Shown in pieces: positions 41,416 to 51,974 of a stretch of DNA of 64,000 bases. The stretch is from an uncultured Prevotella sp. Its GTDB lineage: Bacteria > Bacteroidota > Bacteroidia > Bacteroidales > Bacteroidaceae. Under the pieces are notes generated by a model that saw only the letters and a list, made by a program, of their open reading frames with translations, made no database searches and had not been told where the DNA came from. Made by a program: the position numbers and the translations under genes. Location of the stretch: contig CAKQPF010000009.1 in NCBI GenBank assembly GCA_934256705.1, positions 20,060-84,059 of the forward strand, read 5' to 3'. Within the stretch, counting starts at the first letter, position 1, and every line of letters begins with the position of its first letter.

Positions 41416-43160
41416 GGTCGCATCTGTTTGCCATCCAGGCTGAGGAACCAGTTGGATGTGTTGTTCAAATCCACCTTGATGAGGCTCTTCATCTCGTCCA
41501 CCTTTGCGGCACCGCGGCGTGAATAGATTCTGTCAGCCAGATAGGAAGGGGCGTTGCGGCGCAGAGCCACGCGCATCAGGTCATAGAAACGCACGCCTTC
41601 GAAGGCAAACTCCAATGCGCCTTCATCCATGATGAGGTCTTCCACGGCATCCTGCTCTTCGGCATCGGAGCCTCTCTCCGGGTAGATATAGAAGTCATTG
41701 TATTCCGTCCATCCGGAGCCTTTGGAGTGAATGCCGATGGTATTCTCTTCCGATCCTTCAGCCTTTGTGCGGAGCTTGTATTTGGCAGTAGGGAAATCAA
41801 ACTGGCGCAGGAAAGCTTCATCCGCAGGATAATAAGGCAGGATGTCGCTCTCCATCACGCTGTTGTTCACTCCAGTCTTGAGGATGGCGAAGGCGAAGCG
41901 GGGGAAACCGGCGCGGTTCAGAGCCTCTGCCATGCGGAGATAGACCATGGTGCGGCGATAGATGTGCACATTGCGGGTGGCATATTTGTCGTTAGTCACG
42001 TAGTTGTCCACCTTAGTGCCGTTGATGGTGAAGTTGCCGTTGTTCTCGGAAATGCAGGAGCGGAAGCGAAGGTCGCCGGTGCTGCTGCCAGTAAGGTTGT
42101 CAGGAGCATAGGATATCTCGTTCTCAGAGTTGAGGTGGCAATATTTCTGCGCCTTGGAAAGGTCTCTGAGAGCCTGTGACGGCATCAGTGACACCTGATA
42201 ACTGTTGTTGACAGAAGCCGAGAAGAGGTCCTTCAGTTCGCTGTAATTGCCCTCGGAAGGGATTGAGTCGCCGGGGATTTCGGTGATGAGTTCGGAGAGG
42301 GAGTTGCTCGTTTCATCGCGGAACTTGCCGCTCCAGCTGTCCGATGAGAAAGTCCATTTGCTGTCCGTCTTGCTCCATCTCGTTATATTCACGTCCGTAG
42401 GGTAGGCGGAGTTGGAGCCGTTGCGTGTGGAAATGTAATTGTAATAGCAGAGAGCCGCATCACGATAATTGCCAGCCCAGAGGTTCAGGTCGCCCATCAG
42501 GAGATAGACAGGGAAGAAGAAGAGCTTGGAATCATTGCCTCGGATGGAGCCATATCCCGGAGTCTCTGTCCTGGCATACGGCGCAATGTCATTGACGAAG
42601 TAATTGCATATTCCCTGAATGTCCTTCATCTCATACTCTCTGTCGGCATCATCCTTGGTCAGGATAGGCGTGGTGATGAAAGGCACCTTGCCGTAGTTGA
42701 TGACCAGCTGCAGATAAGTCCATGCGCGGAAAGCCTTCACTGCAGCATATTCCTTGCCGAAGATATACTCGTTCTTGCTGTTCTTGATCAGAGTGTCGGC
42801 CTTTGCAAGGAAGTAGTTGCAGTTGTTGATCACGGCATAATAGTCGCGAGGGGAATTGTATTTGTTGTCGGCAGAGATGTCGAAATTGGAAATCTCGCGC
42901 AGGTCGGCAGAAGTCTTGCTGACCACATCGGTGAGGTCGCCGCGCAATTCTCCGAGAAGGATGGTGCGGTCGGACAGCGCCTGCATCTTGTTGATGATGC
43001 CTATCACGGAATAGAGCGTGTCGGAAGCCGTGTTGAGATGGTCTTTGTCTGCCGAAATCACTCGGTCTGACTCTTGGTCGAGGAAGTCACCGCAGGAGAC
43101 GAACAGCGAGCTCATCCCTCCCATCAGCACCATTATGATGATATATGATAACTTTTTCAT
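41412..43160 (-). CDS. SusD/RagB-like surface lipoprotein (pair 2)
   Basis: Substrate-capturing lid for the adjacent TonB-dependent transporter. The 582-residue lipoprotein has a lipobox ending FVSC (Cys at 23) followed by GDFLDQESDRV, the typical SusD start, then helical TPR-like region (AVKAFRAWTYLQLVINYGKVPFI) and C-terminal FAFEGVRFYDLMRVALRRNAP, matching the RagB/SusD family. It begins 22 bases after its SusC partner. The ligand cannot be told from sequence. Confidence 0.93.
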   Translation of the reverse strand: MKKLSYIIIMVLMGGMSSLFVSCGDFLDQESDRVISADKDHLNTASDTLYSVIGIINKMQALSDRTILLGELRGDLTDVVSKTSADLREISNFDISADNKYNSPRDYYAVINNCNYFLAKADTLIKNSKNEYIFGKEYAAVKAFRAWTYLQLVINYGKVPFITTPILTKDDADREYEMKDIQGICNYFVNDIAPYARTETPGYGSIRGNDSKLFFFPVYLLMGDLNLWAGNYRDAALCYYNYISTRNGSNSAYPTDVNITRWSKTDSKWTFSSDSWSGKFRDETSNSLSELITEIPGDSIPSEGNYSELKDLFSASVNNSYQVSLMPSQALRDLSKAQKYCHLNSENEISYAPDNLTGSSTGDLRFRSCISENNGNFTINGTKVDNYVTNDKYATRNVHIYRRTMVYLRMAEALNRAGFPRFAFAILKTGVNNSVMESDILPYYPADEAFLRQFDFPTAKYKLRTKAEGSEENTIGIHSKGSGWTEYNDFYIYPERGSDAEEQDAVEDLIMDEGALEFAFEGVRFYDLMRVALRRNAPSYLADRIYSRRGAAKVDEMKSLIKVDLNNTSNWFLSLDGKQMRP

Positions 43161-43182
43161 AACTAATATCTTTAATATAAAC

Positions 43183-46100
43183 TTAGAGATTGATCTTTAC
43201 ACCAGCCAGGAAGCTGCGGCACTGAGGCAACTGACCGAGGTCAATGCCCTGACCTATCACACCCGATGTCATGGTAAACTCAGGGTCGCTGCCGATGTAC
43301 TTGCTCCATGTGAACAGGTTGTTGGCCTGAATCCAGAACTGGAATCCCTTGATGAACTTGGTGTCCATAGGCAGTGAGTAGCTCAATGTGACGGTCTTCA
43401 GGCGGAGATAGCTGCCGTCCTCTATCCAGCGGTCGCTGAAACGGCTGTTGCCCATCGGGTCCTGGAAGGTGGCCTTAGGCATATTCGTCACCTGACCTTC
43501 GCTCTGCCAACGGTTGTTGAGCGCAGTGGTCTGGTTCATGTATCGGCTTCCAGACTCCAGCTGCTGGCGCATATAGTTATAGACATCATTGCCTACGCTG
43601 TAGTTGAAATTGAAATCAAGGCGGAAACGCTTGTAGGCGAACGAGGTGAAGATATTGCCATAGAAGTCAGGATTAGGGTCGCCTATCACCTCACAGTCCT
43701 GACTGTTGATGATATGGTTGCCGTCCTTATCCACAAACTGCATGTCGCCGGCGCTGAAGTATTTCCTGTCAATGCCGTTGGCACCGATGATGTAGAGGGC
43801 GGCATCCAGTGCATCCTCTGTGCTCTTGAACACACCCGCCGTGCGGTAGCCATAGAAGAGGTTGGCAGGTTTGCCCACCTGAGTCCTGACAGTAGCGCCA
43901 TATACGGTGTTGTCGATATACTTCTTGCCTTCCGGCAGAGAGACTATCTCGTTCTTGTAATGGCCGATGCTTCCACCGAGTTCCCATGAGAAATCCTTTG
44001 AAGTCACCACTTTCGCCAAGGCGGAAACGTCGAATCCGCTGTTCTTCAGCGAGCCGCCGTTACACCAGTTCTTCTCAAGGCCGGACACATAGCTGAGTGA
44101 CTGATAGGTCAAGAGGTCGTCGGTACGGCTGTTGAAATAGTTGAAACGAAGGTTCAGACGGTTGTTGAAGAGGTTGGTTTCCAGTCCGACGTTCCATTTC
44201 TTTGTGGTTTCCCATTTGAGATGGTTGTTGCCGATGTTGTCAAACACGAGGCCGGAGACGGTCTGAAGGAACTTCGTGGCAGTGAAATAGCTGCGTGCGG
44301 CGTAAGGGTCGATGTCGTCATTGCCGCTCACATCGTAGCCGGCATTCACCTTGAGGAAATCTATTGCCGGCACGTCAAACCAAGGTTCGTTGCTCACTAC
44401 CCAGGCAGCCTGCACGCCAGGGAACACTCCCCATGCGGCATCAAGGAAACTCAGTGCGCCGTCAGCATCCTTGCCAAAGCGTGAAGAAGCCTCCATCGTC
44501 AGGTTAGCCTGCAGGTAATAGCGCTGGAGATAGTTGTATTCAGCCTGTGAATACCATGCTATTGAAGTCCAGTTGTCATTGGTTCCGCCGGTCTTCACAT
44601 TGAGAAGAGAGCTTGATATGAACGGAGTCTTGTCATTGCCCGTGTTATATCCCAGCTGGCTGTTGAGCGTATAGCTTTCCCAATTTATGCGAGCACCGCC
44701 GAAGAGGTGTATGGAGTGCGCGCCATAGCGGTTGTTCCAGTCGATGCGGGTGTCGCTCATCACGGAGTTCTGCTTTGAGAACAGGGAGCGTACCTCATTC
44801 TCACGGTATGCGCCTACGCTGCTGACGTAGTAGTCAGGCACGCCGCTGATAGGGATATAGTATTTCTCGTTGGTGTTGACAAGGTTGTAACTGAAATGCT
44901 CGGTCACGAAGAGATGGTCATTAAACTGATACTTCGGCTTGATGGCAAGGTTGACCATTGAGTTTTCCCATCGGTTCTTGTTCTCGGCATCAGCATATTC
45001 ATTGATGGCGTAAGGATTGCCGAGCTTGTAGTTGTAGTTGGAATAATTGGCCAAAGCCTCGTCCAGATAGCTCTCGTCGTTGATGTCAAGGTAACTGCTG
45101 CTCAGCGTTCCGTTGGCATAAGCGTAAGGACTCAGCATCGGGCTCTTGACGTAAGCCAGGAACGAAGGGGCAGTAGGAGTGCCCTCATCATATCCCTCCG
45201 GTGCGCCGTCATTGCGGATATTGCGCGTCTGATTGGCAAAGGAAGCGTCGAAAGCCACGCTGAAAGCCTGCGTCAGACGTATGTCGGCATTGAATCGGAT
45301 GTTCAGCCTGTTATGGTCATTGTATTCCAGTGGAGTCTGGTTTGCCATGTATCCGAGGCTCAGATTGTAGTCAGCCACGTCGTCACCACCTTCCACATTG
45401 ATGTTGTATTTCTGCGTGATTGCAGTGCGATAGACCTGGTCCTTCCAGTCAGTGTTGTTGTGATACTGTGGATAATAATAATAGGTAGGGTCTTCGTTGA
45501 GGAACTTGAAGTTGGTGATCTTCGTATTCGTGGTGGCAAGCAGGTCGGAAGCGTAGCTCTTGTACTGCGTTGCGTCCATCATGTCATAGAACTTTGGCTT
45601 GGTGGTGATGCCGGTGGAGAGGCTTGCGGTGATGCGTGTCGCCATGCTGTGGCTGCGGCGTGTGGTGATGATGATCACGCCGTTGGCACCCTTTGCGCCA
45701 TAGAGGGCGGTGCCGTTGCGCAGCACTGTGACGTCCTCGATGTCATTAGGGGAGATGTTGGCGAGGATATCATTGTAGAAACCGTCGTGCAGCATCAGTC
45801 TGTTGTACTGCTGGTCGAAGATGACACCATCCACCACGATGAGCGGCTGGGCATTGATGTTGAGTGAATTGAGACCGTTGATGAACATCACACCGCCTGT
45901 GCCGGAGTTGCCGTTGCGCGATGTGGTGTGCACTTCAGCGCCCAGTTGCTTCTGCACTTCCTCCTCGATGCTCGTGGCATTCGAGTAACTGAAGCCGGAA
46001 GCCTTCTGGCTCGCATTGACGTTGATGCCTTTGCTGTACTCGGAAGTAAAGGCAGTGGAATAGAGAGACGCCTTCTTCTGCATCTCATCGCTTGCCAGTC

Positions 46101-46416
46101 CCATCTTTGTCATGTTGTAATCAGGCGCAGTGATGATGAGGGAAGAAGCAATCAAAGGCACGTCCAGCGAATATTCACCTTTGGAATTGGTCAGCACACT
46201 GTAACCGGGAATCTCGCCGACGCTGACCAGTGCTCCCGCAACAGGCGAATTGGTGGCGGCATCGACCACGCATCCCTTCACCTTGCGGGAAGGATAACGC
46301 TTCACCGACTTCACCGCCTTGGCAGGCTGGCTTGAGACTTTGGCGTCCTCCTGCGCAGATGCGCCGTTGACACCAAACAGCAAGGCTGACAATCCGAATA
46401 ATATATATCTGTTCAT
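43183..46416 (-). CDS. SusC/RagA-like TonB-dependent outer-membrane transporter (pair 2)
   Basis: A 1077-residue energised outer-membrane importer. Signal peptide (about 1-21), a linker AKAVKSVKRYPSRK, a carboxypeptidase-like regulatory domain (KVKGCVVDAATNSPVAGALVSVGE), plug domain with LIVVDGVIFDQQYN and ITVLRNG-like DVTVLRNGTALYGAKGANGVIIITTRR, then a 22-stranded barrel ending KINL. The linker between signal peptide and regulatory domain is somewhat longer than in standard SusC. It follows two FAS1 lipoprotein genes and precedes its SusD partner. Confidence 0.94.
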   Translation of the reverse strand: MNRYILFGLSALLFGVNGASAQEDAKVSSQPAKAVKSVKRYPSRKVKGCVVDAATNSPVAGALVSVGEIPGYSVLTNSKGEYSLDVPLIASSLIITAPDYNMTKMGLASDEMQKKASLYSTAFTSEYSKGINVNASQKASGFSYSNATSIEEEVQKQLGAEVHTTSRNGNSGTGGVMFINGLNSLNINAQPLIVVDGVIFDQQYNRLMLHDGFYNDILANISPNDIEDVTVLRNGTALYGAKGANGVIIITTRRSHSMATRITASLSTGITTKPKFYDMMDATQYKSYASDLLATTNTKITNFKFLNEDPTYYYYPQYHNNTDWKDQVYRTAITQKYNINVEGGDDVADYNLSLGYMANQTPLEYNDHNRLNIRFNADIRLTQAFSVAFDASFANQTRNIRNDGAPEGYDEGTPTAPSFLAYVKSPMLSPYAYANGTLSSSYLDINDESYLDEALANYSNYNYKLGNPYAINEYADAENKNRWENSMVNLAIKPKYQFNDHLFVTEHFSYNLVNTNEKYYIPISGVPDYYVSSVGAYRENEVRSLFSKQNSVMSDTRIDWNNRYGAHSIHLFGGARINWESYTLNSQLGYNTGNDKTPFISSSLLNVKTGGTNDNWTSIAWYSQAEYNYLQRYYLQANLTMEASSRFGKDADGALSFLDAAWGVFPGVQAAWVVSNEPWFDVPAIDFLKVNAGYDVSGNDDIDPYAARSYFTATKFLQTVSGLVFDNIGNNHLKWETTKKWNVGLETNLFNNRLNLRFNYFNSRTDDLLTYQSLSYVSGLEKNWCNGGSLKNSGFDVSALAKVVTSKDFSWELGGSIGHYKNEIVSLPEGKKYIDNTVYGATVRTQVGKPANLFYGYRTAGVFKSTEDALDAALYIIGANGIDRKYFSAGDMQFVDKDGNHIINSQDCEVIGDPNPDFYGNIFTSFAYKRFRLDFNFNYSVGNDVYNYMRQQLESGSRYMNQTTALNNRWQSEGQVTNMPKATFQDPMGNSRFSDRWIEDGSYLRLKTVTLSYSLPMDTKFIKGFQFWIQANNLFTWSKYIGSDPEFTMTSGVIGQGIDLGQLPQCRSFLAGVKINL

Positions 46417-46457
46417 TGTTTATACGTATTAAGAAGGATTAATAAGAAATCTTCATT

Positions 46458-48128
46458 TCATCTGACTTCACTTACAGGAGCATCATGCGGCTTGATGATG
46501 ATGCAGTCGATGCGCATGGTGGTCTGATACTTTGCGGTCTGGTTGGAAGGCACGTCGGTAAAGATCTTTATCTTTGCCTGAGGCTTTGCCAAACCGTAAC
46601 CGGAGGTCTTGAACTTGTAGTTGCTCTTCACCTTGACAGTATCCACCACGTCAGGCTTTGTGGTGGAGGAAACAGGGCGTTCCCATACCGTCGCACCGCT
46701 CGACTGATAGCCTATACGGGTCTTGAACTTGACCGGCAGACGCTGTTCGGCTGTGGCCAGAGTGTCGTATGCCAAAGCAGGGGCGAAGACCACATAGATG
46801 TCATAGCCCACCTTCGACAGGATGTTAGGCAGATTGAATGTCACTGTAGGCTGGGAACCCAGGCTCTTAGGAGCTATTTCTGCAAAGGCATTGCCTGAAA
46901 TCCTGCCATAGAAAGGATTGCTGGCAGGCACATTGCGCACGGTATAAGGGTCGATGGCATTGTCGAGAGTGTCAAGACGGAAGGTCGTCTCGGTCTCCAC
47001 TTTCACCGGAACCAGGAATGTCTCGAATGGAGAGATGCGGAAATCGGATGCCTTGCGCACGTGGCCATTGCTCAGGGCGATGTCCTCAGTGCCTTCAAAG
47101 ATGCCGCCTGCATCGAACGGACGATAGAATCTGTTGGTGCGCATCTCGTCAGGATTATACGTATAGTATGACTCCGGCTGTGCCGATGTGGACAGGGCAG
47201 AGTCGCGGAAGGCTTCATCCTTGTTGGAATTGCGATTGAAGATGGTGGCTCCAAGTATCGCCATACGGGTGTTGACATACTGGAGAGAGTCGCGATTGTC
47301 CACCTTCGTGTCATAATTGAAGTAAGGAGTATAGGTTTCCACCATGCGATTCCACTCAGAATCGGTAGGGGCGAGCATCCAGTATGTGGAGTCCTCCTCG
47401 TTCAGACTGCCGTAAATGTCGAAGAATTCATTGCGATACACCATCACGGAGTCGAGATAATGTGTCTTGCCGTCGATGATGCTGCCCGGCACACTCTGGC
47501 TGGCATCAAACTTATACTGCCCGAATTTCTCGATGAAATGGCATACACTGTCCAGATCATTGTCCATGGCGAGATACTCGAATACGTTAGGTTCGTAGTC
47601 TATCTTGCCTTTGAGGGTGTATAATATGCCGTTGGTGTGAAGGTCATTCCTGACATCAAAGGCTTCACCTCCTATGGCAGAAGACGTGAGAGGCTGGTAT
47701 TTGCCGTTCATCATCACCAGGGAGTCGGACGTGACGGAAGAGACAGACTGCCTGTAGAGGGCGATATGATTCTGCAGGAACTGCTTTACCACAGGGTTTT
47801 CAGCCGTCTTTACGCCAGCCGCTTTCTTCTCATTGTAGAGATTTATCATGCTGTCGGCCTGCTCAGAGCTTAGGCTGCTGTTGGTAGGGGCAAAGACGGT
47901 GAAGGTCTGGCTGCCGTCAAGAGTGAGGTCATATCCGCATGCCTTTGCCACCTTGGCAAAGTTGCTCAAGTCCGCATTGCCGTCGATGGCCTCCCAGAGG
48001 GTCGATTTTGCCACGCCCTCGGAAGCATCGCCGTAATGCTCATCCCACTTGTCAGAGCAGGAAGTGAGGCATAAAGCCGCTGTCATGGCGGCCAATGCCT
48101 GTATCTTGTAAGCTTCTATTATTTTCAT
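46458..48128 (-). CDS. FAS1 (fasciclin) domain lipoprotein, third in locus
   Basis: A 556-residue surface lipoprotein. Lipobox LTSC (Cys24) followed by SDKWDEHYG, a negatively charged start compatible with surface export. A FAS1 domain is visible in residues 40-190: LSNFAKVAKACGYDLTLDG, QTFTVFAPTNSSL (H2-type motif), LQNHIALYRQSV and GILYTLKGKIDYEPNVFEYL; a second, more divergent one follows (about 195-400, with YWMLAPTDSEWNRM). FAS1 domains mediate adhesion or ligand binding. The gene is 41 bases upstream of the SusC of pair 2, so it probably serves as an accessory surface protein to that transporter. Confidence 0.85.
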   Translation of the reverse strand: MKIIEAYKIQALAAMTAALCLTSCSDKWDEHYGDASEGVAKSTLWEAIDGNADLSNFAKVAKACGYDLTLDGSQTFTVFAPTNSSLSSEQADSMINLYNEKKAAGVKTAENPVVKQFLQNHIALYRQSVSSVTSDSLVMMNGKYQPLTSSAIGGEAFDVRNDLHTNGILYTLKGKIDYEPNVFEYLAMDNDLDSVCHFIEKFGQYKFDASQSVPGSIIDGKTHYLDSVMVYRNEFFDIYGSLNEEDSTYWMLAPTDSEWNRMVETYTPYFNYDTKVDNRDSLQYVNTRMAILGATIFNRNSNKDEAFRDSALSTSAQPESYYTYNPDEMRTNRFYRPFDAGGIFEGTEDIALSNGHVRKASDFRISPFETFLVPVKVETETTFRLDTLDNAIDPYTVRNVPASNPFYGRISGNAFAEIAPKSLGSQPTVTFNLPNILSKVGYDIYVVFAPALAYDTLATAEQRLPVKFKTRIGYQSSGATVWERPVSSTTKPDVVDTVKVKSNYKFKTSGYGLAKPQAKIKIFTDVPSNQTAKYQTTMRIDCIIIKPHDAPVSEVR

Positions 48129-48151
48129 TTCAGTTGGGGTTTAGTGGGTTT

Positions 48152-50176
48152 TTACAATGGATCCTCCATGCTGCTGCCGTCAGATACACCATATACACTC
48201 TTAGGAACGAGCTCCAGATAGTCGAGGTCGAACTCCGTCTGACCGGTAGATACGCATCTGATGCGCAGGTAATGGTCCTCCTTAGGGTCGATATGCACAG
48301 TGCAGAGCACGCGGCGGAGAGTCATCTGGACAGTGACAAACTGGCGGAATGTGCTTGCTCCGGCACCGTCATATCTGTAACCTCCCATGGCACCACGGTA
48401 ATATCCCTTGTTCTTCAGGTTCTTATAGTCGGCTGACTTCTCAGCATCGCTCATGCTGTTGTAGTCCTGCACCCACTCAGCACCGAGCAGGGAAGCGTCG
48501 GTAAGGTCCTTTGTCATGTCGAGAGGGATGCCCTGCGGCTTGCCGTCGAAATAGATCTGGGCGATACCGCGTGAGAATTCAGCGGCATAACCGAGGCGTA
48601 TCTGCCAGTCGCCCTCATAAGGAACAGGAGGAATCTTGAACTCTATATCAAAATTACCGAAGAGATTAAACTCATCGCCCTCATAAGAGTCATAATAGTC
48701 ATGCGGACGGCGATAGACAAAATAACCGGTGCATTTCCTCACGCCTTTCAGGTAACCGCTCGGGAAATAGTAGTTGCGACCGTACTTTCCAGTCTCGTCA
48801 TATTCCGGGTCCTGCTGCTTCACGTTGCCGTTCTGACGGATGCCGTTGGTCTCAAGTTCAGGGAAGATGGTGGAGAAATCCATGCGTATGCGGCAGTTGT
48901 CCACGATGTCACGGGTGGTTTCATCGAATGCCAGGATGTCATCCACATAGAAATACCATCCGTTTATCGCCTGGTTGGAGTATTCGTTCTCCACATTCTT
49001 CTGGATGAGAGCGCCGCGTATTCTGTATTCATCATCGCGTCTGCGGTTGATGTAACGCTCACGCATCGGGTCAGCATCAGCGTATTTCAGCATCGTGAGC
49101 TTCTCTATCTTCAGCATGGTGTGCGGCAGGAGGGTCTCATACCAGTCCACGGGATTCATCAATGTGGTCATGATGCCGATGTCATTGAGCGGAGTCAGAT
49201 AGTTCCAACCTTGTATCTTGCGGTCCATGATGTGGTATTCGATGAAGCGGCGGAGAGGGTTCACGCTGTCGGAAAGGTTCTCGAAGCGGTGCCCTTCCTT
49301 GTCCACATCCTCCGGATACATCACGTCGTATATCTCACAAGCCTTCCTGTAAAGGTCCTGAAGGGAATGTATGCCGTACTTGTTTGCCAATATCGAGTCG
49401 GTAGGCACGAAGGCAGTGAAGCCATATTCCTTTGTGTCAGGCGCTGTGGCGGTCTCCTTGTTGACGTGGGAAGTGTATTTGTAGCGCGGATATTTCGTAG
49501 GGTCGTAAGAGGCGTCACGGTAAGTGTTTCTCATCATAGCAGCCAGACCAGTGGCCTGGAGGGCTTCGGAGAAGAGCGAAATCCTCTTGTTCTCCTCCAT
49601 GATGTCCGGCAACATGCGGTTACTGTTCTCCAACACCTCGCTCACAGGCTGCATTATTCCGTTCTCCACAGAGTCGTCCTGCAGTTCGAAGATGATGTGT
49701 GAAGTCCTGTTGAGCATCACCACAGCATTGCTGTCCTTGTCCAGTCCGTGGGTCACCTCTATGTATCGGCGGTTCATGTTCGGAGTGGAGATGACGCCAG
49801 TGTTCATGTCTGACGTGGCATACATATTACTGATAAGGTGTGTGCGGGCGATGGTGTCGCAGTCTTCCAGTGACAGGTCGTTGACGGAAGAGATGCCTTT
49901 CCTGCTCAGGTATCGCTCTATTGCCTCGTTGGTAGGGGCAAAGCAGGTGTAGGCACCATAGGCTGACATCTGCTTCATCATGCCGGCACGCTCCAATATC
50001 CGTGAGAATTCACTGAAATCCTGATTGCCCAGCAGGTAATCACTGATCATCTGCCCTTTGAAAGTATAAAAATTGGACTTGTCCGGCTCGTCCGAACAGC
50101 TTGAAATGACAGACACTGTGGTCCACAGTCCTATCAGCAGCATCAGTCCATATCTCATCTTGCTCTTCATATTCAT
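48152..50176 (-). CDS. FAS1 (fasciclin) domain lipoprotein, second in locus
   Basis: A 674-residue lipoprotein with lipobox ISSC (Cys27) followed by SDEPDKSN. FAS1 repeats: SEFSRILERAGMMKQMSAYGAYTCFAPTNEAI (about 55-90) with ARTHLISNMYATSDM and VMLNRTSHIIFELQD after it, and a second with LFSEALQATGLAAMM and GFTAFVPTDSILANKYG (about 205-265). The C-terminal 250 residues are a beta-rich region with Tyr/Gly-rich stretches and no recognised family. Sits 23 bases before the third FAS1 gene and 60 bases after the SusD of pair 1. Confidence 0.85.
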   Translation of the reverse strand: MNMKSKMRYGLMLLIGLWTTVSVISSCSDEPDKSNFYTFKGQMISDYLLGNQDFSEFSRILERAGMMKQMSAYGAYTCFAPTNEAIERYLSRKGISSVNDLSLEDCDTIARTHLISNMYATSDMNTGVISTPNMNRRYIEVTHGLDKDSNAVVMLNRTSHIIFELQDDSVENGIMQPVSEVLENSNRMLPDIMEENKRISLFSEALQATGLAAMMRNTYRDASYDPTKYPRYKYTSHVNKETATAPDTKEYGFTAFVPTDSILANKYGIHSLQDLYRKACEIYDVMYPEDVDKEGHRFENLSDSVNPLRRFIEYHIMDRKIQGWNYLTPLNDIGIMTTLMNPVDWYETLLPHTMLKIEKLTMLKYADADPMRERYINRRRDDEYRIRGALIQKNVENEYSNQAINGWYFYVDDILAFDETTRDIVDNCRIRMDFSTIFPELETNGIRQNGNVKQQDPEYDETGKYGRNYYFPSGYLKGVRKCTGYFVYRRPHDYYDSYEGDEFNLFGNFDIEFKIPPVPYEGDWQIRLGYAAEFSRGIAQIYFDGKPQGIPLDMTKDLTDASLLGAEWVQDYNSMSDAEKSADYKNLKNKGYYRGAMGGYRYDGAGASTFRQFVTVQMTLRRVLCTVHIDPKEDHYLRIRCVSTGQTEFDLDYLELVPKSVYGVSDGSSMEDPL

Positions 50177-50236
50177 ATTGTTTATCGTTTGATATAGTTG
50201 TGGGAACGGGTTTCCACGGTTTGTTTCTCCTTGCTT

Positions 50237-51964
50237 TTATTTCTCGCTTCCGGTCGTGGCACTGCCAGAACCGTAAGAAGGATTCTGCACGAGATTGCCG
50301 TTTACCTTGAGTTCATCGTTGTTGTAAGGCCAGTACAGTCCGTCCATCTTGGCGAGTTTGCTCTGCACCACGCCGGCATTGTCGGAACCTTTCTGCTGGA
50401 CTTTGTTCACGAGGAAATTGGTCTTGCCGTCTCTGCGTGCCTTGCGCACAAGGTCAAACCATCGCTTTCCTTCAAACATCAGTTCGCGCTGACGCTCCAT
50501 GAGCACGAGTTCCTCCATCTGGTTTCTGCTGGAATAGCTCTCGTAAGCTATGTTCTCGTAGTTTCCTGCTATGGAAGAACGCTTCTCAATGACATTGACA
50601 ATCTCATAAGCAGCCTTGAGCAGCGAGTCGTTCTGTGCCTTCGCTTCCTCCGTCTGCGGGTCATTGCTGACCATCTGGGTCAATGCTTCCGCCTTCATCA
50701 GCATGACATCAGCCGTGCGATAGATCACCCAAGGGGCGTAACAGTTGCTCTCCGTGTGTCGGGTTCCCATGGTCTTGATGTCAGCATTGCTGGATGTGAC
50801 GTAGATAGAGATGTTGGAATACTTGCCTATACCATAGATGGAAGAGCTCACTTTCTCTATGTTTTCGTAGTAACGGATGTCATATTTGTCCTTGAACACC
50901 TTGAACTGCTCGTCTGCCACATCGCTGGCGATGAAGTCGGCAGGCTTTATGATGCCAGGGAAGGTGGTCATATTGCCGTACAGATAGGAAATGCTTCCAT
51001 TGGAAGGCATGGTCTCCGATGGGTCGAAAAGCAGTTCGAAGATGTTCTCCTTGCATCCTTCGTCACCATAGAGATAACCATATACGAAGCCGTAAATGGA
51101 GCCGCTGCTCGAATTCTTCTCGCTATACAGAGGATAACCTTCAAACAGTTTGCTGTCCATAGTGCCGCTCTCATAGCCGTATGACTTGTCATTCCTGAAG
51201 TCATTGGTCTTGCTTTCCAGCACATAGTCGGCATATCGCACTGCGTTGGCATAGTCCTGCTTCCATAGATACATGTCGCAGAGCATGGCATCAATGCAGT
51301 CCCGGGTGATGCGGCCATACTGATAGAGCGGCTTTGTCTCAGGATATTTCCTCACGGCGTATGGACGCACGCTCTCAAGGTCGGCTATCAGATTGTCGAG
51401 CACCACATCGAATGGAGTGGCAGGGAGGTCCATCTTCTGCGTGTCATCCACGAAAGCCTCGGTGGAATAAGGCACATCACGGAAGGCGCGGATGAGATAG
51501 AAGTACATCAGGTCGCGGATAGCGGACACCTCGGCCCGTGTGGCGTTCAGTTCGCTCTCGGAATAACTCGGGTCTTTCTGAGCCACTTCAGGGGCATACA
51601 GCAGCACAAGATTGCAGCGATTGATGATGTCATAGAACTCGCCCCATGATGTATAGGCGTTCTTGGCATTGATATTCTCCTTGAAGATGTTCTGCAATCC
51701 TTCGTTGTTGGCTATGTTCGTTCCTCCCACCATATTGTCGGAGCGGGATTCTCCCCATATTATCATGCGGTCGATGACGGTCTGCGACTGCATGGCGGCA
51801 TAGCAACCCATCACTATATTCTCGACATCGCTCTTGCTGTTCCAGAACTTGTCCTGCACGATTTCGTTGAGCGGGTCGATGGTAAGGAAGTCGGAACAGG
51901 AAGAAAAGCCCATTCCCAGCATTCCGGCTACACCGATTGTCAATATCTTATTTTTCAGTTTCAT
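50237..51964 (-). CDS. SusD/RagB-like surface lipoprotein (pair 1)
   Basis: A 575-residue lipoprotein, lipobox FSSC (Cys23) then SDFLTIDPLNEIVQDKFWNS, a textbook SusD beginning. RAEVSAIRDLMYFYLIRAFRDVPY is the conserved helical segment and MERQRELMFEGKRWFDLVRKARR the conserved C-terminal motif. It starts 10 bases after its SusC partner. Expected to sit as a lid on that barrel and bind the imported ligand. Confidence 0.95.
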   Translation of the reverse strand: MKLKNKILTIGVAGMLGMGFSSCSDFLTIDPLNEIVQDKFWNSKSDVENIVMGCYAAMQSQTVIDRMIIWGESRSDNMVGGTNIANNEGLQNIFKENINAKNAYTSWGEFYDIINRCNLVLLYAPEVAQKDPSYSESELNATRAEVSAIRDLMYFYLIRAFRDVPYSTEAFVDDTQKMDLPATPFDVVLDNLIADLESVRPYAVRKYPETKPLYQYGRITRDCIDAMLCDMYLWKQDYANAVRYADYVLESKTNDFRNDKSYGYESGTMDSKLFEGYPLYSEKNSSSGSIYGFVYGYLYGDEGCKENIFELLFDPSETMPSNGSISYLYGNMTTFPGIIKPADFIASDVADEQFKVFKDKYDIRYYENIEKVSSSIYGIGKYSNISIYVTSSNADIKTMGTRHTESNCYAPWVIYRTADVMLMKAEALTQMVSNDPQTEEAKAQNDSLLKAAYEIVNVIEKRSSIAGNYENIAYESYSSRNQMEELVLMERQRELMFEGKRWFDLVRKARRDGKTNFLVNKVQQKGSDNAGVVQSKLAKMDGLYWPYNNDELKVNGNLVQNPSYGSGSATTGSEK

Positions 51965-51974
51965 AATCTTGTAA